DNA of 5,929 nt from the NCBI GenBank assembly GCA_900551975.1, contig URYA01000108.1:1-5929 (forward strand), given 5' to 3'. Both the position numbers and the translations under genes were made by a program. Each line of letters starts with the position of its first letter. Position 1 is the stretch's first letter. Below the pieces are notes generated by a model, which did not search any database, was not told the origin of the DNA, and saw only the letters and a program-made list of their open reading frames with translations. This document shows positions 1 to 5,929 of the stretch, piece after piece. Origin of the DNA: an uncultured Collinsella sp. (lineage in GTDB: Bacteria > Actinomycetota > Coriobacteriia > Coriobacteriales > Coriobacteriaceae).

Positions 1-325
1 CCATGTTGATATCAATCAATGACAGGCGATCGCCCACACGCTCCTCGACGGCGGCGACGGCACTCGCAAACTGCTCGGGCTTGGAGCCAAAGAGCTGCAC
101 GCAAATCTGCTGCTCCTCGTCGGCCGGTAGCACCAGGCGCCAGGTCTTGTTGCTGGCATAGGCAAGGCCCGCCACGCTCACCATCTCGCTGTAGGCAAGG
201 TTGGCACCGCGGCGGCGGCACATGATGCGGTAGGCTGGGTCGGTCACGCCCGCCATGGTAGCCATAAGGAACGGCTGCTCGACATAGGCGCCCAGCAGCC
301 GCTTGCTGTATTCAGAAAGCGCCAT
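1..325 (-). CDS. dusB: tRNA-dihydrouridine synthase, DusB-like, N-terminal 108 residues (3' part outside window)
   Basis: This gene encodes an FMN-dependent enzyme that reduces specific uridines in tRNA to dihydrouridine in the cytoplasm. I translated it by hand from the ATG at 325 to the left edge, where the frame is still open. Visible family signatures are MAGVTDPAYR (residues 24-33, the flavin-barrel entry motif), SEMVS (46-50), VQLFGSKPEQF (76-86) and IDINM (104-108), which normally continues as GCP. The catalytic cysteine loop and C-terminal helical domain lie outside the window. The start follows the lepA stop after only 4 bases, so the two are almost certainly co-transcribed. An AAGGTGG ribosome-binding sequence inside the end of lepA supports this start. 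One oddity is that the usual APM before AGVTD reads ATM here. The Dus family call is firm. The DusB subgroup is inferred from the Gram-positive context and overall resemblance. Confidence 0.9.
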   Translation of the reverse strand, partial: MALSEYSKRLLGAYVEQPFLMATMAGVTDPAYRIMCRRRGANLAYSEMVSVAGLAYASNKTWRLVLPADEEQQICVQLFGSKPEQFASAVAAVEERVGDRLSLIDINM

Positions 326-329
326 GGAT

Positions 330-2141
330 CTACTCGTCCACCTTGAGGATCGCCATAAAGGCCTCCTGCGGGACCTCTACCGAGCCGATGGCCTTCATGC
401 GCTTCTTGCCCTCTTTCTGCTTCTCGAGCAGTTTGCGCTTACGAGAAATATCGCCGCCGTAGCACTTGGCAAGCACGTCCTTGCGGCGCGCCTTGACGGT
501 GGAGCGGGCAATGATCTTGTTGCCGATAGCACCCTGGATGGGCACCTCGAACAGCTGACGCGGGATGATCTCCTTGAGCTTGTCGCACAGACCGCGGGCC
601 AGGCCATAGGCCTTGTCCTTGTGCACGATAAACGACAGCGCGTCCACCTCATCGCCCGAAAGCAAGATATCGAGCTTCACAAGCTCGGAAGGACGATACT
701 CGTTGAACTCGTAGTCGAGCGAGGCATAGCCCTTAGTGCGGCTCTTGAGCTGGTCAAAGAAGTCCAAGATGAGCTCGGCAAGCGGCATATCGAAGCGCAT
801 CTCGACCGATTTGCTCGTGAGGTGAATCATGTCGGTCGTAACGCCGCGGTGCTCGATGGCGAGCTGCATAACGGCACCCGTGTACTCAGGCGGGCAGATG
901 ATCTTTGCCTTGAGGTAGGGTTCCTCGATACGCTCGATGCGCGTGGCCTCGGGAAGGTCCTGCGGGCTGCGGACATCGATCATCTCGCCGTCGGTCTTGT
1001 AGACGTGATAGTCGACCGAGGGACTCGTGGCAATGAGGTCCAAGTTGAACTCGCGCTCCAGGCGTTCCTTAACGACTTCCATGTGCAGCAGGCCCAGGAA
1101 GCCCACGCGGAAGCCAAAGCCGAGCGCCACCGAGGTCTCGGGCTCCCACACCAACGACGGGTCGTTGACGTGCAGCTTATCGAGCGCGTCACGCAGGTTC
1201 TCGTAGTCCTTGTTATCGATCGGGAACAGGCCCGTATAGACCATGGGCTTAGCCTCGCGGTAGCCGGGAAGCGGCTCGGGGCAGGGATTCGACGCCCACG
1301 TGAGGGTATCGCCCACGCGCACGGCCTCGGGGTCCTTCAGGCCCGTGACCACGTAGCCCACCTCGCCGACCGTCAGCGCATCGACCGGAGTCTCGGCGGG
1401 ACGCTTGACGCCCACGCCATCGACCAAAAAGTCACCCTTTGCCTGCATCATGCGCAGAGTATCGCCCTTTTTGATGGAACCGTCAAAGATGCGCACCGTG
1501 GCGACGACACCACGATACTCGTCGAAGTATGAATCCAGAATGAGTGCCTTGAGCGGCGCATTCGCATCGCCCTTGGGCGGAGAGATCAAAAAGACAATGG
1601 ACTCCAGCAGATCGTGGATGCCCTCTCCGGTCTTGCCCGAGACACACACGGCATCATCGGCAGGGATCGCCAGGTCATCCTCGATCTCGGTCTTAACCTC
1701 GTCGGGATGAGCCGAGGGCAGGTCGATCTTGTTGATGGCCGGCACAATGTCCAGATTGGCGTTCATGGCAAGCGTCGCGTTGGAGACGGTCTGTGCCTCG
1801 ACGCCCTGTGTGGCGTCGACAACGAGCAACGCGCCCTCACAGGCTGCCAGCGAGCGCGAGACCTCATAGGTAAAGTCCACGTGGCCCGGCGTATCGATCA
1901 AATTGAACTGATACGTCTCGCCATCGTCGGCGTCATAAGACACGCGAACGGCATTGGACTTGATCGTGATGCCGCGCTCGCGCTCGATATCCATGGTGTC
2001 GAGCAGCTGCGACTCCATATCGCGCTCGTCGACGGTATGGGTGAGCTCGAGGATGCGGTCACTAATCGTGGACTTGCCATGGTCGATGTGCGCAACAATC
2101 GAGAAGTTGCGGATGTGGGAAATGTCAATTGAAGTATTCAT
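330..2141 (-). CDS. lepA: Elongation factor 4 (LepA), ribosome-associated translational GTPase
   Basis: LepA/EF4 is a cytoplasmic, EF-G-like GTPase that binds the ribosome. Family studies propose back-translocation or rescue of stalled ribosomes and a role in initiation or 30S biogenesis. The 603-residue product matches the usual length of about 600. GTPase motifs are complete: G1 AHIDHGKST (17-25), switch I RGITI (56-60), G3 DTPGH with the catalytic His (83-87), G4 NKID (137-140) and G5 SGKTG (168-172). EF-G-like domains follow, then the LepA-specific C-terminus with YGGDISRKRKLLEKQKEGKK starting at 561, the basic signature that reaches toward the peptidyl-transferase centre. I chose the ATG at 2141 because the protein then begins MNTSIDISHIRNFSIVAHID, as in the family. 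The upstream in-frame ATG at 2201 would translate the rpsT terminator stem. No good Shine-Dalgarno precedes the ATG. A TAAGAT box 7 bases upstream hints at leaderless transcription. The dus gene follows after 4 bases. Confidence 0.98.
   Translation of the reverse strand: MNTSIDISHIRNFSIVAHIDHGKSTISDRILELTHTVDERDMESQLLDTMDIERERGITIKSNAVRVSYDADDGETYQFNLIDTPGHVDFTYEVSRSLAACEGALLVVDATQGVEAQTVSNATLAMNANLDIVPAINKIDLPSAHPDEVKTEIEDDLAIPADDAVCVSGKTGEGIHDLLESIVFLISPPKGDANAPLKALILDSYFDEYRGVVATVRIFDGSIKKGDTLRMMQAKGDFLVDGVGVKRPAETPVDALTVGEVGYVVTGLKDPEAVRVGDTLTWASNPCPEPLPGYREAKPMVYTGLFPIDNKDYENLRDALDKLHVNDPSLVWEPETSVALGFGFRVGFLGLLHMEVVKERLEREFNLDLIATSPSVDYHVYKTDGEMIDVRSPQDLPEATRIERIEEPYLKAKIICPPEYTGAVMQLAIEHRGVTTDMIHLTSKSVEMRFDMPLAELILDFFDQLKSRTKGYASLDYEFNEYRPSELVKLDILLSGDEVDALSFIVHKDKAYGLARGLCDKLKEIIPRQLFEVPIQGAIGNKIIARSTVKARRKDVLAKCYGGDISRKRKLLEKQKEGKKRMKAIGSVEVPQEAFMAILKVDE
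338..344 (-). promoter_or_regulatory. Ribosome binding site for dus inside the lepA 3' end
   Basis: The minus strand reads AAGGTGG here, within the last codons of lepA and 12 bases before the dus ATG at 325. The spacing is slightly long. No other purine-rich element lies closer, so dus translation is probably coupled to ribosomes finishing lepA. Confidence 0.5.
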
Positions 2142-2148
2142 GCGGACT

Positions 2149-2154
2149 ATCTTA
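2149..2154 (-). promoter_or_regulatory. Candidate -10 box of lepA, positioned for a leaderless transcript
   Basis: The minus strand reads TAAGAT, then the 7 bases AGTCCGC, then the lepA ATG. This is the TANNNT-N7-start spacing that places the transcription start on the A of ATG, a layout common for leaderless genes in actinobacteria. It lies downstream of the rpsT terminator, so lepA needs a promoter in this gap, and no strong Shine-Dalgarno is present. No convincing -35 is visible at 16-18 bases, which lowers confidence. Confidence 0.4.
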
Positions 2155-2166
2155 CCCGAGCGATAC

Positions 2167-2203
2167 AAAAAATGGAGCCTGTTCCATAAAACAGGCTCCA
2201 TTT
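2167..2203 (-). terminator. Intrinsic (rho-independent) terminator of rpsT
   Basis: A perfect 14-bp inverted repeat (arms 2170-2183 and 2190-2203, outer sequence AAATGGAGCCTGTT) encloses a 6-base loop. Read on the minus strand, the stem is followed by a run of T's (2172-2167). It lies 34 bases beyond the rpsT stop and before lepA, so it should end rpsT transcription. On the plus strand the stem is followed only by a short ATTTA stretch, so it acts mainly in the rpsT direction. Confidence 0.93.
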
Positions 2204-2237
2204 ATGCGCGTAATCTGTGTGGTGTGAAATTTACAAC

Positions 2238-2504
2238 TTAGGCGTTGATGCTGTTCACGAGCTTGGCAAGACCGGACTTGCGGTTGGAAGCCTGGTTCTT
2301 GTGGATAACATGCTTGGCGGCAGCCATGTCGAGACGCTTGGTGACGGTCTTGAGGGCAGCCTGGGCCTTCTCGGCGTCGCCCTCGGCGACGGCGGACTGG
2401 ACGTGCTTGGTCAGCGTCTTGAGCTCGGACTTGACAGCCTTGTTACGCATGCGAGCTGCCTCATTGGTGCGGATACGCTTCTTCTGAGACTTGATGTTTG
2501 CCAC
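2238..2504 (-). CDS. rpsT: 30S ribosomal protein S20
   Basis: S20 binds 16S rRNA early in small-subunit assembly. The 88-residue, lysine- and arginine-rich product starts ANIKSQKKRIRTNEAARMRN after the initiator and ends in KNQASNRKSGLAKLVNSINA, both typical of the family. The composition and length fit a three-helix bundle S20. The start is GTG at 2504: it gives the conserved N-terminus directly and is preceded by GAAAGGA at good spacing (9 bases). The ATG at 2573 in the same frame would add 23 residues that are not S20-like and that cover the leader hairpin, so I rejected it. A non-ATG start is also known for E. coli rpsT, where it contributes to translational autoregulation. Whether that applies here is unknown. 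The gene is flanked by its own candidate promoter and a strong terminator, so it can be a single-gene transcript. Confidence 0.97.
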   Translation of the reverse strand: MANIKSQKKRIRTNEAARMRNKAVKSELKTLTKHVQSAVAEGDAEKAQAALKTVTKRLDMAAAKHVIHKNQASNRKSGLAKLVNSINA

Positions 2505-2509
2505 TTCTG

Positions 2510-2529
2510 GAGTTCCTTTCGAGTTCCTT
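2510..2529 (-). promoter_or_regulatory. rpsT ribosome binding site within a tandem 9-base repeat
   Basis: On the minus strand AAGGAACTC occurs twice, at 2529-2521 and 2518-2510, separated by two bases. The copy nearer the gene gives GAAAGGA (2520-2514), 9 bases before the GTG, and is the probable Shine-Dalgarno. The upstream copy is about 20 bases from the start, too far for normal initiation. Confidence 0.7.
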
Positions 2530-2531
2530 GC

Positions 2532-2572
2532 AAAAAATGTATGACACCTCTGAGACACGGTGAGGTCATGCA
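2532..2572 (-). promoter_or_regulatory. rpsT leader hairpin followed by T6: candidate attenuator
   Basis: On the minus strand ATGACCTC (2569-2562) can pair with GAGG-TG-TCAT (2550-2541), giving 8 bp with a 2-base bulge and an 11-base loop. Two more pairs are possible beyond a C-A mismatch. Six T's follow at 2537-2532, only a few bases after the stem. The structure sits between the candidate rpsT promoter and the Shine-Dalgarno, so it resembles a weak intrinsic terminator inside the leader. If the promoter call is wrong, it could instead end holA readthrough, but then little room would remain for an rpsT promoter. It does not match any leader RNA family that I recognise. Confidence 0.45.
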
Positions 2573-2579
2573 AGCGCCT

Positions 2580-2588
2580 ACTATAGCA
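2580..2588 (-). promoter_or_regulatory. Candidate extended -10 promoter of rpsT
   Basis: The minus strand reads TGCTATAGT, a TGN extended -10 element with a hexamer close to TATAAT. Transcription would start near 2573, giving a leader of about 70 bases before the GTG. No good -35 is found at 16-18 bases. A perfect TTGACA exists further upstream (2623-2618) but is 32 bases away, too far to pair with this box. Confidence 0.45.
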
Positions 2589-2637
2589 CGCTCCCCCTCA
2601 AAGGGATAGAACGAATTTGTCAAATAGGCAGGTATCA

Positions 2638-3600
2638 TCACGATTTTCTCAAGATGTTCGTAATCCAGAGCAAAAGCGCGGTCTGAGAATCGGCCGAACC
2701 CTTGAGCGCGAGCTCCACATCGACCGCGCCCTCGAGCGCGGCAACGAGCTCTGCCATCGAAAAGCGACGTGCCCAGGTCAGGTGATTCTTGACCTGCCAG
2801 GACTGGAGCTTGAGCGTTGAGGCCAGCTCACGACCCTGTCCGCGCGCATCGAGCGCCTTGGCGACGATAAGCTCGCGGATGCGACCGCACAACAACGTGT
2901 AAGTCCACACGTAGCTCTTGGCGGGCAGTAGATTGAAGAGCTCGAGCGAGCGTCGCATGTCACGGGCCGAGACCGCATTGAGAAAGTCCCAGGGCTGAAC
3001 CTCGGCCGTACGCACGATCCAACGCTCCACGTCGGCAAGCTCAATCTGGGGCGCCTCGACCATCTGGGCGAGCTTTGACAGGTCGTTATCGAGCATACGT
3101 GTGTTTTCGCCCGAACGCGAGACGAGCTCCTCGGCGGCCGCCGTCGAGATGGACTTACCGTGCTGCGTCGCCATCTGCTGAACGCGGCGCGGCAGTTCCC
3201 AGCGCTTGGTACCCGAGCAATCGACGATAGCCTTCTTGTCGATCTTGGCGATTGCCTTATACAAGCGCGTATTCTTGGCAAGCGAGTCGGCGATGAAGAG
3301 GCAGACCGTTGTGGGGCTGGGGCTCGCAAGGTATTCGACAAGCGGCTCCGAAACTGCCTTGGCGAGCTTTGAGCAGCCGTCAAGGATTACCAGGCGAAAC
3401 TCGCTGCCCATCGGAAAGGTGTTAAGCGATCCGATAATGGACTCGATATCGGGGTCCTTGGTCATGTCGCGCTCGTCGAGGTTGAACTCGACCATACCCG
3501 ACTTTTCCAGACGCGCTTTCATACGCGAGACGGCGTGATCGCGCTTGACTCCGTCGGTACCGACGATCAGATATGCCGGCAGCAGACCGGTTTCGGACAT
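2638..3600 (-). CDS. holA: DNA polymerase III delta subunit (clamp loader)
   Basis: HolA is the clamp-loader subunit that opens the beta sliding clamp so it can be placed on primed DNA. The 320-residue product fits the family length of roughly 320-345. The N-terminus LLPAYLIVGTDGVKRDHAVSRM (starting at residue 6) is the typical delta opening, where a Walker-A-like site is degenerate. VILDGCSKLAK (71-81) and TVCLFIADSLAKNTRLYKAI (starting at 98) follow the AAA-like fold. The C-terminus KNHLTWARRFSMAELVAALE (starting at 271) through the end forms the collar domain. The ATG at 3600 is favoured by GGAGG (3613-3609), 8 bases upstream. The in-frame ATG at 3660 would add 20 residues over the promoter region and is less likely. 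It follows comEC and precedes rpsT, a common Gram-positive order. A likely promoter lies in the gap after comEC, so it need not depend on comEC transcription. Confidence 0.94.
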   Translation of the reverse strand: MSETGLLPAYLIVGTDGVKRDHAVSRMKARLEKSGMVEFNLDERDMTKDPDIESIIGSLNTFPMGSEFRLVILDGCSKLAKAVSEPLVEYLASPSPTTVCLFIADSLAKNTRLYKAIAKIDKKAIVDCSGTKRWELPRRVQQMATQHGKSISTAAAEELVSRSGENTRMLDNDLSKLAQMVEAPQIELADVERWIVRTAEVQPWDFLNAVSARDMRRSLELFNLLPAKSYVWTYTLLCGRIRELIVAKALDARGQGRELASTLKLQSWQVKNHLTWARRFSMAELVAALEGAVDVELALKGSADSQTALLLWITNILRKS

Positions 3601-3604
3601 TGCG

Positions 3605-3614
3605 CTCCCCTCCC
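3605..3614 (-). promoter_or_regulatory. Strong Shine-Dalgarno of holA
   Basis: The minus strand reads GGGAGGGGAG. The GGAGG core is 8 bases before the ATG at 3600. It decides the start in favour of 3600 over the upstream ATG at 3660. Confidence 0.8.
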
Positions 3615-3640
3615 GCAGGCCTTCGTATTCGCTCCGTGCC

Positions 3641-3670
3641 ATTCTAGCCCAGGGCCCCACAACACGCCAA
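3641..3670 (-). promoter_or_regulatory. Candidate sigma-70-type promoter of holA
   Basis: On the minus strand a TTGGCG -35-like hexamer (3670-3665, 4 of 6 consensus bases) is followed after 18 bases by TAGAAT (3646-3641, 5 of 6). It lies in the 78-base gap just after the comEC stop and would give a leader of about 34 bases. The rest of the gap shows no T-tailed hairpin, so there is no visible comEC terminator and readthrough into holA is also likely. Confidence 0.45.
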
Positions 3671-3678
3671 CGACGTCG

Positions 3679-5929
3679 TCACAGTCGCTGGCATCGCATC
3701 GCAAAGCCATTCCCAGTCGGCGTGACGGTAATGTCGCCGTGTTCGATAGTGCACGCGAACACGCCGCCCGCTTCCTTAACGGCATCGATACAGGCGTCGG
3801 ACGGATGGCCGTATCGATTCCCCTCGCCCGCGCTCGCGAGGGAAAGCTCGGGCTTCAGGACGTCCAGCAACTCACCATCAACTGAAACCTTAGAGCCGTG
3901 ATGCCCAAGTTTAAGTACATCGATATCCCCCACCTCCTGCACGAATTCCCGTTCTTGGTCGAGCTCGGCATCACCGGTGAGGAGCATACGCAGGCCCTTG
4001 CCTTCCTGAACATAAGAGAGCAGCAGGACAAGCGAGTCCTCATTTTCCTCGCCATCCACGGACTCGAATGGCCACATCACGCGGGCGCAAAATGTGCCGA
4101 TGTCGACCGTATCCCCACGGCGCACCTGCCGATACTCCACGCCAGGTCGGTTCAATACCTCGGCAGGAGCATCCTCCAGCGCATCCGCCGCCACGGCAAT
4201 CGTTCCGACCGAAAACTGTTCGAGCACGGCAGGCAGACCACCCCAGTGGTCCTCATCCCAATGCGTCACAAAGACGGCATCGATATGGTGCACGTTATTG
4301 CGAACCAACGCCGCCACCACGCGCTCGTCGACCCCGCAGTCGACGAGCGCCACTGCGCCGCCCTGGCGAATAAGAATCGCATCGGCCTGGCCCACATCGA
4401 GCACCGTCACCGAAGGCGGAGCGAATCGATCCCAGTAGACGTACGGAATCGCAGCCAAGAGCACCAAGCATGCAAGCCCCACCGCCATAGGACGTGCACG
4501 GGGACGCGGCCACCAGACAAGCAGAACCGCCAGCAAACACGGCACTAGGTAAATCCACATGCTATCGGGCGGCACGCTCACGGATGCACCCGGCACGGCG
4601 GCAAACAGCTGCTCGAAGAACAGTGCGCAACGGGCGGCAACCATGGGCACAACGAGCGCCCAAATCCGCAACGGTTCCACGAGCGAAAAGGGAACCAGCA
4701 CGATCGACACGGCGAGCAATGCGCTCACCACCGGACCGAGGACCGCATTTGCCAGCGGAGCAATGAGCGAGAACGTACCGAAGGCAGGAATGGTAATGGG
4801 AAGTGTCGCCAGTTGCGAGCACAGCGTGACGGAAAGCATGCTGGCAACGCCCGACGGAACACTCAGCTCACCCAAAGCGTAGGTCGCATAGGGGCAAAAG
4901 CACAGAATGGCTAAGACGCTGGCACATGAAAGCTGAAAGCCCATCTCGAACAGAACCGTCGGCCGCAGCAACACAAAGATGGACATGGTTACGAAGAGTG
5001 CCGATGCGCCGTGCCGGCGCCGCCCCGCGCCGTTTACGACAAGCGTCGCGAACACCATGCAGCACGCGCGCACGGCCGAGGGAGACGCGCCCGTAAAAGC
5101 AGCGTAGCCCACAAGCGTTATCGCCAATATCGCCCGCTGAAGACCACGTGAGCACCGAGTCTTTTGCAATACACCCTCGATTACAAACCCCACGATAGCC
5201 AAATGGCTGCCCGAGACGGCGATAAGATGCGCCGTTCCCGTCACCGAAAACCAGTCGCCCGCCGGCTGGGCGCGCAGCTCGGCCGAACGACCGCAGACGA
5301 CACCGGCTATGAGCGCACGCGCCGGGTCGGTCGCAGGCGCGATGGACGCAAGCAGCGCATTTCGCAGCCGAAGCAGCGGCCCCGGAGAGCCCTCATCGAC
5401 CGACACAATCCGAACGGCTTTTACCTTGCGCACCTCGCCTCGGAGCACGCGCGATCGTCCATATGCATCGTTCTCAAAACGTGAAACGCGACCGATAACA
5501 CGCACGTGCGCCCCGACCTTGAGCTCGAGGTCGTACGATAGGCGAACCATTGCCAAGTTCTTACCGTCCGCGCGTGCCTCGCAGGTATAGGAATACACGT
5601 CGTCGTTTATGGATGGGTCACCCTGCACGACAAACTCAAGGCTACTTGCCGCTCGACCGTCGAGCGCTTTCGAGGCGCTTAGCACGCCCACAGCCCACCA
5701 CGCCGAGACGACCGCTCCCGCCACGAGACCGACGGACGCGGCATACAGCCACCGCTTCCAAGGGGCAAGCCGCGCACAAGATTGAGCCAGCACAACGAAT
5801 ACCGTCGTCGCAACGGGAATGGCCCATAGCAGCCCGACCGCCGGCGCCTGCTCCCTCAGCAGCGCATCAGCGGCCACGTTGAGCACCGAGGCGCAGCTCA
5901 TGCACATGACGGCACACAGGGCCATCGTC
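3679..5929 (-). CDS. comEC: ComEC/Rec2 family DNA-uptake channel protein (5' end probably outside window)
   Basis: ComEC is the inner-membrane channel that imports single-stranded DNA during natural transformation. The visible 748 residues, counted from an ATG at 5925, carry all three family domains. Residues about 30-85 hold hydrophobic segments. About 90-175 form the DUF4131/OB-like region. About 200-470 form the Competence membrane domain, with TGTAHLIAVSGSHLAIVG (starting at 229), FTGASPSAVRA (277-287) and FEMGFQLS (326-333). After a last hydrophobic stretch (480-497) comes the metallo-beta-lactamase-like domain: LDVGQADAILI (509-519), VDCG (528-531), THWDEDHWGG (554-563, metal-binding HxDxDH), LLTGDAE (648-654), LKLGHHGSK (671-679) and YGHPS (705-709). 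These suggest an intact metal site, thought to degrade the non-imported strand. The frame is open at the right edge, so the true start may be upstream; length already matches full ComEC proteins. comEA often precedes comEC and would lie beyond the window. No frameshift is visible, but competence of the host is unproven. Confidence 0.95.
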   Translation of the reverse strand, partial: TMALCAVMCMSCASVLNVAADALLREQAPAVGLLWAIPVATTVFVVLAQSCARLAPWKRWLYAASVGLVAGAVVSAWWAVGVLSASKALDGRAASSLEFVVQGDPSINDDVYSYTCEARADGKNLAMVRLSYDLELKVGAHVRVIGRVSRFENDAYGRSRVLRGEVRKVKAVRIVSVDEGSPGPLLRLRNALLASIAPATDPARALIAGVVCGRSAELRAQPAGDWFSVTGTAHLIAVSGSHLAIVGFVIEGVLQKTRCSRGLQRAILAITLVGYAAFTGASPSAVRACCMVFATLVVNGAGRRRHGASALFVTMSIFVLLRPTVLFEMGFQLSCASVLAILCFCPYATYALGELSVPSGVASMLSVTLCSQLATLPITIPAFGTFSLIAPLANAVLGPVVSALLAVSIVLVPFSLVEPLRIWALVVPMVAARCALFFEQLFAAVPGASVSVPPDSMWIYLVPCLLAVLLVWWPRPRARPMAVGLACLVLLAAIPYVYWDRFAPPSVTVLDVGQADAILIRQGGAVALVDCGVDERVVAALVRNNVHHIDAVFVTHWDEDHWGGLPAVLEQFSVGTIAVAADALEDAPAEVLNRPGVEYRQVRRGDTVDIGTFCARVMWPFESVDGEENEDSLVLLLSYVQEGKGLRMLLTGDAELDQEREFVQEVGDIDVLKLGHHGSKVSVDGELLDVLKPELSLASAGEGNRYGHPSDACIDAVKEAGGVFACTIEHGDITVTPTGNGFAMRCQRL

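Noticed and set aside
303..1532. A 409-codon plus-strand open frame opposite lepA
   Set aside because: It mirrors the codon structure of lepA on the other strand, its translation resembles no known family, and lepA is unambiguous. Long antisense frames are expected in GC-rich genes.
2142..2201. A longer LepA start at the ATG at 2201 (20 extra residues)
   Set aside because: The extension is translated from the rpsT terminator stem and does not resemble LepA N-termini. The start at 2141 matches the family.
2505..2573. A longer S20 start at the ATG at 2573 (23 extra residues)
   Set aside because: The added residues are not S20-like, overlap the leader hairpin and lack an SD. The GTG at 2504 has a good SD and gives the conserved N-terminus.
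2590..2605. Short CCC-TTTGA-GGG hairpin between holA and rpsT as a holA terminator
   Set aside because: The stem is only about 3 bp and no T-run follows it on the minus strand.
2618..2623. A perfect TTGACA on the minus strand just after the holA stop, as an rpsT -35 box
   Set aside because: It is 32 bases from the TATAGT box, and no -10-like hexamer lies at 16-18 bases, so it does not form a normal promoter.
3601..3660. A longer HolA start at the ATG at 3660
   Set aside because: It would cover the candidate promoter and the strong Shine-Dalgarno serving the ATG at 3600, and it adds residues not typical of the family.
3898..4548. Plus-strand open frames opposite the comEC metallo-beta-lactamase domain, including one of 216 codons
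   Set aside because: The minus strand encodes clear ComEC motifs throughout. The antisense products have low-complexity, arginine/histidine-rich composition typical of shadow frames.
1..5929. Search for CRISPR arrays, tRNA genes, insertion sequences, att sites or a novel multi-gene system
   Set aside because: No spaced repeats, transposase-like genes or tRNA-like folds were seen. All five genes are conserved housekeeping or competence genes with little intergenic space.

Overview
This 5.9-kb window is a compact, ordinary piece of chromosome. It holds five genes, all on the minus strand, in the transcription order comEC > holA > rpsT > lepA > dus (right to left in window coordinates). The GC content is high (roughly 58-60% by eye). 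Together with the protein sequences and a comEC-holA-rpsT-lepA order, this suggests a Gram-positive, high-GC bacterium. My best guess is a Coriobacteriia gut actinobacterium such as Collinsella or a relative. That assignment is an inference from general appearance, not a database match.

Layout from right to left. A large ComEC/Rec2 DNA-uptake channel gene (3679 to the right edge, 5' end probably cut off) ends 78 bases before holA, which encodes the delta subunit of the DNA polymerase III clamp loader. That 78-base gap carries a plausible sigma-70-type promoter and a strong ribosome binding site for holA. Next is a 133-base gap with a candidate extended -10 promoter, a hairpin followed by six T's, and a duplicated AAGGAACTC element, leading to a GTG-started rpsT (ribosomal protein S20). 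rpsT is followed by a textbook intrinsic terminator with a 14-bp perfect stem. lepA (elongation factor 4) comes next. It has no convincing Shine-Dalgarno sequence but has a TAAGAT hexamer exactly 7 bases before its ATG, so it may be transcribed without a leader. lepA ends 4 bases before a tRNA-dihydrouridine synthase gene, which runs off the left edge.

Functionally the window mixes DNA uptake (ComEC), replication (HolA), ribosome assembly (S20), translation quality control (LepA/EF4) and tRNA modification (Dus). The terminator after rpsT divides it into at least two transcription units: rpsT with any comEC/holA readthrough, and lepA-dus. No mobile element, CRISPR array, tRNA, rRNA or defence system is visible, and I found no undescribed multi-gene system. 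The most interesting signals are regulatory: the rpsT leader and the possible leaderless start of lepA.
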